Assembly: GCA_015488755.1 (NCBI GenBank)
Contig: WFNB01000073.1
Location: 1-39,470 of the forward strand
Direction of reading: 5' to 3'
Source of the DNA: Gammaproteobacteria bacterium
Lineage (GTDB): Bacteria > Pseudomonadota > Gammaproteobacteria > GRL18
Length of the DNA: 39,470 bases
Shown here: in pieces, positions 35,033-39,470 of the stretch
Position numbering within the stretch: the stretch's first letter is position 1
Layout: every line of letters starts with the position of its first letter
Notes under the pieces: generated by a model
Seen by the model: only the letters and a program-made list of their open reading frames with translations
Told to the model about the DNA's origin: nothing
The model's database searches: none
Made by a program: the position numbers and the translations under genes

Positions 35033-35764
35033 TTACTTCATGATAAAACCAATAGGTTGAGTGGTATTTTTATCTAAAATAAGCGTACCTTGTTCAAATT
35101 TGCCTGCTATTGAAAAGAATAAAAGCTGATTATCTTTAATATTTTTATCTATTTTTAATTTTTCAAGCACCTTTTTAGCGGCTGGGTAGTTATTAACAAC
35201 ATAATCCAAACTCTGTGCTTTAGCCTGCCTTATATCTTTACTATGGGTATTGTATGGGCGATAAAATTCAACATGTTCATGCATTCGTTTACCACCATCA
35301 AACATTTGAGTAATAATGGCCACTTTTATTTTAGGATCTTTGGGTACTAAATTAAAAATAAGTTTTGGGCGGGCAAAAAAAGCAGTATTAGCAACCTCAG
35401 TAGGTACTTTTTCTTGATCAATCGCGGACGCTTGAACCGTAAAAAAGCGATCTTCATTAAAAACAATGTACTGAGGACGTTCACTATAGATGGTATACAT
35501 ACCATAAGAAAGAAAAGCAATTTGCGCAATAAGTATCATACTAATATCAAAAACTAGGCTTTTTTTCCCCGGTTTATACACTATCCCTGTTAATACAGGG
35601 CCAGCAACCAAATCAACAAGAAGTAGCACAATAATAATGCGGGCGATCCCTTCTAGTTGAAAATAAGGCTCTGGGTACCAAATAAAAAAGACCATGGATA
35701 AAAAAGTAAATAAAACCACTGCACTACCACAAAAATGAACTAAAAAAGCCTTTAATTTTACCAT
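35033..35764 (-). CDS. tfpZ: TfpX/TfpZ family type IV pilin accessory protein
   Basis: The 243-residue membrane protein starts MVKLKAFLVHFCGSAVVLFT, the family opening. It has about four N-terminal helices and then a periplasmic C-terminal domain ending TQPIGFIMK. TfpX/TfpZ proteins help their cognate pilin assemble. Here the gene lies directly upstream of pilA on the same strand; in Pseudomonas such genes follow the pilin. The start at 35764 has AGGA about nine bases upstream and is preferred over a start 16 codons earlier. Confidence 0.85.
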   Translation of the reverse strand: MVKLKAFLVHFCGSAVVLFTFLSMVFFIWYPEPYFQLEGIARIIIVLLLVDLVAGPVLTGIVYKPGKKSLVFDISMILIAQIAFLSYGMYTIYSERPQYIVFNEDRFFTVQASAIDQEKVPTEVANTAFFARPKLIFNLVPKDPKIKVAIITQMFDGGKRMHEHVEFYRPYNTHSKDIRQAKAQSLDYVVNNYPAAKKVLEKLKIDKNIKDNQLLFFSIAGKFEQGTLILDKNTTQPIGFIMK

Positions 35765-35956
35765 TAATAATATTCCTATTTTGTATACAAGCAACTGCCC
35801 ACCTATGAACATGTTACAAAGTTAAGTCTACCATCCAAGCATCTGAGCAAGCATTAGACTAGGAAAGGATGTTTGAACCTAAATGGTTTTATTCTAGCAT
35901 GTTAAAATTCTACTTAAAACTCAAATTATTAGTAAAAATTAGGGCTAATTGTTAAC

Positions 35957-35988
35957 GCAAAAAGCCCTCATTACATTCAGAGGGCTTT
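35957..35988 (-). terminator. Rho-independent terminator after comEA
   Basis: A 9-bp perfect stem (AAAGCCCTC at 35961-35969, GAGGGCTTT at 35980-35988) runs into TTTTTGCG on the minus strand, 26 bases beyond the comEA stop. Confidence 0.8.
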
Positions 35989-36013
35989 GTTTGGTATTGC
36001 TTATAATGACGGA

Positions 36014-36283
36014 TTAAAACTCAATATCATCCTTATTTCGAGCCAATGTTTTAGGACCAATGCCCTTAACTTGGTCTAAGTCATCTAAACTGGCAAAATT
36101 GCCGTGTTCACTACGCCATTCAATAATGGCGGTGGCTTTTTTGATGCCCACACCATTGAGGCTATCGGCCAAAGCTTCGGCACTTGCAGTATTTACATTA
36201 ACAGCCTGAGCAATACCGGGGATAGATAGACTTAAAAGTGAGGTTAATAAGATGGCTTTAAAAGTTGATTTAATTATTTTCAT
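36014..36283 (-). CDS. comEA: ComEA-type helix-hairpin-helix DNA-binding protein
   Basis: The 89-residue protein has a signal peptide (cleavage after Ala27) and two helix-hairpin-helix motifs: VNVNTASAEALADSLNGVGI and FASLDDLDQVKGIGPKTLAR. ComEA binds incoming double-stranded DNA in the periplasm and ratchets it in during natural transformation, acting with type IV pili. AAGGA lies seven bases before the ATG. Its place beside pilA and tfpZ fits a competence role. It ends with a strong terminator. Confidence 0.9.
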   Translation of the reverse strand: MKIIKSTFKAILLTSLLSLSIPGIAQAVNVNTASAEALADSLNGVGIKKATAIIEWRSEHGNFASLDDLDQVKGIGPKTLARNKDDIEF

Positions 36284-36561
36284 AATGGAGTCCTTTTAAT
36301 AGTTTGACTATTGATTAATACTTAGGTTATTTTTAGTTCCGCTTGTCGTTAATCACTTAACTTGCTAAGTAGTTTATGAAAAAATTGAACTTCTGTATGT
36401 CATCCTTTTCTGAAAAATTTGTCAGATTTTTTTGTCACCATTTGTAGGAATAAAGTGACTTTGCATAATATATGTGTAATTAGCCTAATTTTTCTAACTC
36501 TTTTCTAATTTTCTTATGTTAGTTACTCCCCATCGGCAGATAGAAAACAGATAAGTACACA

Positions 36562-37470
36562 TCAGATCATTAGGTGCTTGTAAGCTATAAATAAATAGTG
36601 GCCAAATTTCTCCGTATATTTATCGCCATCATCCATAACGAGTAGAATTCCCTCCTCTTGATTATTCCATCTTACAGGAGAGATGCCTTCTGCCCTACCA
36701 AGTTTTTTAATGCCTTTTATTTTTACTCTGCGTAATTGCTTATCCTGACACAAAGAGCTTCTTTGCCAAAACCATAATTGAGTGGATTTTTTACTATCAC
36801 AAACACTGCCTGAGAGAATTAAAAAGCCATCTAATTTAGGTATATAAGTCAAATCACGAACACCTGCTCCCTTTAAATTCAGATATATGGGCTTATTTTT
36901 TTGTTTTTCTAGCAGCGAGCGATTAAATGTCTTTTTAGATACATCTAACGGGACAATTATCGCTTTATTATTTTTACTCAGAGGACTACGAAAGGCAATT
37001 AATAATTGCTCTTGATTAGGATCATGGGCAAGGCCTTCAATATTAAAGCCTTCTTTTTTCTGTACTTTTTTTATTTTTGCTGATTTTTTAAATATGGCAT
37101 AAGTGTTTAGAAGCCATGTTCTCAGTTCATCAATAACAAAAATTTCTGTAATTTTTTCCCCAGTTAACTGCAAGCGCAATAAACGGCAACGCTTTTTTTT
37201 AACTTTCCCATCAGCATCTCTTGAATGGGATGTAATCGCATAAATTTGATCGGATGAGTCAATAGTTAAGGCTTCAAGATCATCAACTAATAACGGTTTA
37301 AGGTTAAATGATTTTATTTTCTCAAGGGTATCAAAGGGAGAAAAAGAATTAAAACCATACAAAGTAAATGGTTTATTGCCATCATCATCAGCAACAAGCA
37401 GTTGCCCATTAGTCAATTGGATAAGACCACTTGGTTCATAGCTACAAGGAAGTTTTTTTTGTTTAGGCAC
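36562..37470 (-). CDS. DUF3616 family protein (beta-propeller-like)
   Basis: The 302-residue protein matches the DUF3616 pattern: YEPSGLIQLTNGQLLVADDD, DDLEALTID, and the key block FNIEGLAHDPNQEQLLIAFR. These are probably beta-propellers; the function is unknown. There is no clear signal peptide. The start is GTG with a weak ribosome site. It is 27 bases after the upstream pilus-like gene and could be its operon tail. Confidence 0.82.
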   Translation of the reverse strand: MPKQKKLPCSYEPSGLIQLTNGQLLVADDDGNKPFTLYGFNSFSPFDTLEKIKSFNLKPLLVDDLEALTIDSSDQIYAITSHSRDADGKVKKKRCRLLRLQLTGEKITEIFVIDELRTWLLNTYAIFKKSAKIKKVQKKEGFNIEGLAHDPNQEQLLIAFRSPLSKNNKAIIVPLDVSKKTFNRSLLEKQKNKPIYLNLKGAGVRDLTYIPKLDGFLILSGSVCDSKKSTQLWFWQRSSLCQDKQLRRVKIKGIKKLGRAEGISPVRWNNQEEGILLVMDDGDKYTEKFGHYLFIAYKHLMI

Positions 37471-37497
37471 GGAGATATGACTTATTAGGGTTAAGGT

Positions 37498-38115
37498 TTA
37501 TTTAGATAGTTTAATTTGATATTTTTTTGCTAATGCTTCAAGCATCTGCTTATCCTTTTCTTCTATCACCTGTTCAGGGGGTGTTTCCTTAGTAGGTATT
37601 TTTTCTTCTTTAAGGTAATCATAGGCTTCCATTATTCGATTTTCTTTCTCATTCCAGATTTGCCCTGGCTTTAAAATAATTTTTTTATTATCCAACAATA
37701 CAGGGATCTGGTAGTTATAACGCTTAATATAATCAAGTTCAATGCTAATATTGTCACTTAGATTTTGTCCTGAAAAAGTATTGCTATTATTAAGCCAAAC
37801 TGTCGGCTTGCCACCACTGCGTAACACTAAGCCATGCACTTCTAACACAACAGGTTCCGAATTTAATTGTAAGGTAGGCTGTATTTCTTCATTTCTTTTT
37901 TGGTACTGCTTATCATTAAATTCACTACGGCGTTGATTAAGAAGATCTCGAGACTCTTTTGACATAAATAAAAAACCTAATTGTTCAGGCTCAGGTCGGA
38001 CTATTCTATTGCCTGTGTCATTGTCACTGTATTCTTTAGCAATACATAGAGTTAAAGGCATAGAAAATACAAGCAATAAAATTAAAGGAAATATGGGCTT
38101 TTTATAATTATTCAT
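37498..38115 (-). CDS. Pilus/secretion-associated periplasmic protein (unnamed)
   Basis: The 205-residue protein has an N-terminal signal or anchor (about 7-26) and a middle block LEVHGLVLRSGGKPTVWLNN that resembles proteins in MSHA-like or type II secretion operons, such as GspB/PilP-like pilotin partners. A Lys/Glu-rich C-terminus follows. Its start overlaps the upstream stop by one base (TAATG). I do not assign a name. Confidence 0.65.
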   Translation of the reverse strand: MNNYKKPIFPLILLLVFSMPLTLCIAKEYSDNDTGNRIVRPEPEQLGFLFMSKESRDLLNQRRSEFNDKQYQKRNEEIQPTLQLNSEPVVLEVHGLVLRSGGKPTVWLNNSNTFSGQNLSDNISIELDYIKRYNYQIPVLLDNKKIILKPGQIWNEKENRIMEAYDYLKEEKIPTKETPPEQVIEEKDKQMLEALAKKYQIKLSK

Positions 38116-38786
38116 TATATAGACTCACCTTCAATCATTGATTCACCCATTTCACTTAAGCTTTTCTCTTGATCAATGGTATACCAATTAAGATAGCACT
38201 TACCATCAATATTATGCTGATAAATTTCTTTTCGTACCGTATCAATCGGTTTTTTATAATCAATAGGCTCTAGCAGTTCGGCTTCATTTTTTATCTGCGT
38301 CACCAGTTCACACGAATCAATTAAGAAGAAACCTTGTGCTCGACGATCCAATAAATTAAGCAGTACAAATAAATCACCTTCATCTAATAAACTAAATTTA
38401 AGTTCCATTAATGTTTTAAAAATATCAATTCCTGTCGTACTGAGTTGGCTAAAAGGTAGTTCCGTGCGTTGTTGTTGTTTTAGAGTGAATTTCACATAGG
38501 GTATTTTTTCTGTTTTAGTAATGCTATCAATGGTTTCAATCCACCCAAGTCGATCTTCATTACCAAAAATATGATCAGCAACTAATTGGTCGTATATTTT
38601 TTTATCTTTAAGCAACCATGATAATCGCGTTTTGCTTATCTCCAGCTTAGCATTTATTTGGCTTAATTTTTGTTTGCTAACGCCATGCTTTTGTAGCTGT
38701 TGATCATAGTACCAATAACTACCTCCGGCTAATGCTAGAGAACATAATATAATAATGGCTGAGGTGATTTGGTAAGTATATTTCAT
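38115..38786 (-). CDS. PilO/GspM-like membrane-anchored assembly protein
   Basis: The 223-residue protein has one N-terminal membrane helix (about 7-26), then a coiled-coil stretch and a ferredoxin-like C-terminal fold pattern, the layout of PilO and GspM. The block TTGIDIFKTLMELKFSLLDE is seen in unnamed pilus-linked proteins. Its start overlaps the upstream gene (ATGA) and its stop overlaps the downstream start (TAATG), so the three genes are tightly coupled. Assignment is by layout. Confidence 0.65.
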   Translation of the reverse strand: MKYTYQITSAIIILCSLALAGGSYWYYDQQLQKHGVSKQKLSQINAKLEISKTRLSWLLKDKKIYDQLVADHIFGNEDRLGWIETIDSITKTEKIPYVKFTLKQQQRTELPFSQLSTTGIDIFKTLMELKFSLLDEGDLFVLLNLLDRRAQGFFLIDSCELVTQIKNEAELLEPIDYKKPIDTVRKEIYQHNIDGKCYLNWYTIDQEKSLSEMGESMIEGESI

Positions 38787-39470
38787 GGCATATCCATCTC
38801 GCGATTGGTCTTACTTGGTGCTCTGTTTTTTGTCTCTGTAGTTGCTTTTAACTCTACCTCGATTTCAAAAGAAATGGGGTTTGTACCCGTAATATGAGTG
38901 AGCATATCCCCTGATGCATCTAATTTTTGTGTGGGTCGAACATCAATAGGATACTTATTTACCGTTACTTTTTTTATCTGCTCTTGGCTCTCAAGAGCTT
39001 GGGTTAATATGTCCAGTTGTAAAACTGCATTTCTAAATTGATTATCGTACAAGGGCAGCTCACCTTGAATAATAGCAACTGGATGTACACGAGACTTATC
39101 ATCCGCTATCATTGATATGCTTTCATTGCCAGTCATAGGGTCAGAACTACCTGAATTTTTATTTGGTTTTTTAGTGATATCAACATACCAATTTATCTGA
39201 GTGAATTTAATCGAGTCAAGACCACTTTGAGCATAAGATTGACTTAATAAAATATAAAAATCGAGAGGACTAATTTTTTTATTTCGTTTTAGTTCATTAG
39301 ACGCCTGAACAGCTGAGTGCATAGTAACTGCACCCTGAAATTCATTTTCTATAGGTAAGTAATTTTTCTCATAGTAATGATTCTTTTCGGCAATTTCTTT
39401 ATTAATATGGTCTGTTTTATTATAAAGTTTTTGTCCTTCTGAAAAAAAATATTGTGCCACAATCATACTA
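38783..39470 (-). CDS. PilN/GspL-like assembly protein, 5' end off the window
   Basis: The frame stays open to the right edge, so the ATG at 39466 is probably internal. At least 227 residues are visible, mostly charged, with a likely membrane helix just off the edge (the first residues are IVAQYFF). A coiled-coil region and a C-terminal part ending in REMDMP follow. It overlaps the PilO-like gene by four bases. Position ahead of a PilO-like gene suggests PilN or a GspL periplasmic region. Confidence 0.6.
   Translation of the reverse strand, partial: SMIVAQYFFSEGQKLYNKTDHINKEIAEKNHYYEKNYLPIENEFQGAVTMHSAVQASNELKRNKKISPLDFYILLSQSYAQSGLDSIKFTQINWYVDITKKPNKNSGSSDPMTGNESISMIADDKSRVHPVAIIQGELPLYDNQFRNAVLQLDILTQALESQEQIKKVTVNKYPIDVRPTQKLDASGDMLTHITGTNPISFEIEVELKATTETKNRAPSKTNREMDMP

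Overview
The window is AT-rich chromosomal DNA (roughly 40% GC by eye) from a gammaproteobacterium. That reading rests on the E. coli-like DksA, the ParC/ParE pair, GluQRS, PpnN, YebG, Tag, a YjfB-type small protein, and a FimX/TfpZ/σ54-pilin set of Pseudomonas/Acinetobacter type. I cannot fix the genus. The DUF3579 and DUF3820 genes and the abundance of palindromic intergenic repeats fit a Thiotrichales/Methylococcales-like lineage, but that is inference. I see no tRNA, rRNA, CRISPR array, transposase or prophage block.

Layout. 1-2.2 kb: a FimX-like degenerate GGDEF/EAL protein. 2.2-7.3 kb: parC and parE (topoisomerase IV), separated by a small secreted-protein gene and a mobile repeat. 7.4-10.5 kb: an M48 lipoprotein protease with a DUF3820 partner, a Sel1-SLT lytic transglycosylase and a DHH phosphoesterase. 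10.8-13.4 kb: a four-helix membrane protein coupled to a GAF-winged-helix regulator, then a NapH/YccM-like polyferredoxin. 13.6-15.3 kb: an unrecognised three-gene membrane operon. 15.5-19.9 kb: dksA, DUF3579, gluQRS, an unnamed conserved protein and acs. 20-26.9 kb: small genes, tag, a yjfB-like gene, a SulP transporter, a frameshifted M20 amidohydrolase with two membrane genes, and a GAF protein. 27-33.4 kb: hsp20, amt with two downstream genes, yebG, an RluA-family synthase and ppnN. 33.4-39.5 kb: an overlapping pair of unknowns, then type IV pilus and competence genes (pilA, tfpZ, comEA), a DUF3616 protein and a three-gene pilus/secretion-assembly-like operon running off the right edge.

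Two themes stand out. The first is surface appendages: FimX, a pilin with a clear σ54 promoter, TfpZ, ComEA and a PilN/PilO-like module together suggest twitching and DNA uptake. The second is a family of short palindromic elements in intergenic DNA. Two 152-bp copies (4573-4724 and 27723-27874) share 18-bp terminal inverted repeats, are about 95% identical, and are each flanked by a different perfect 10-bp direct repeat. That is the signature of recent transposition of a non-autonomous element. Two further copies of a sister type (near 12145 and 20185) sit exactly at gene 3' ends and supply the last base of the TAA stop codon. Half-copies and a third type also occur. All share a two-hairpin core built on CATCCNTG-like sequences while their ends differ.

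Most remaining genes are ordinary housekeeping or conserved hypotheticals. The main sign of decay is the amidohydrolase. Its N-terminal 33 or so codons are out of frame with the rest, and restoring one 7-bp repeat unit (CATCAAA) would rebuild the family consensus.
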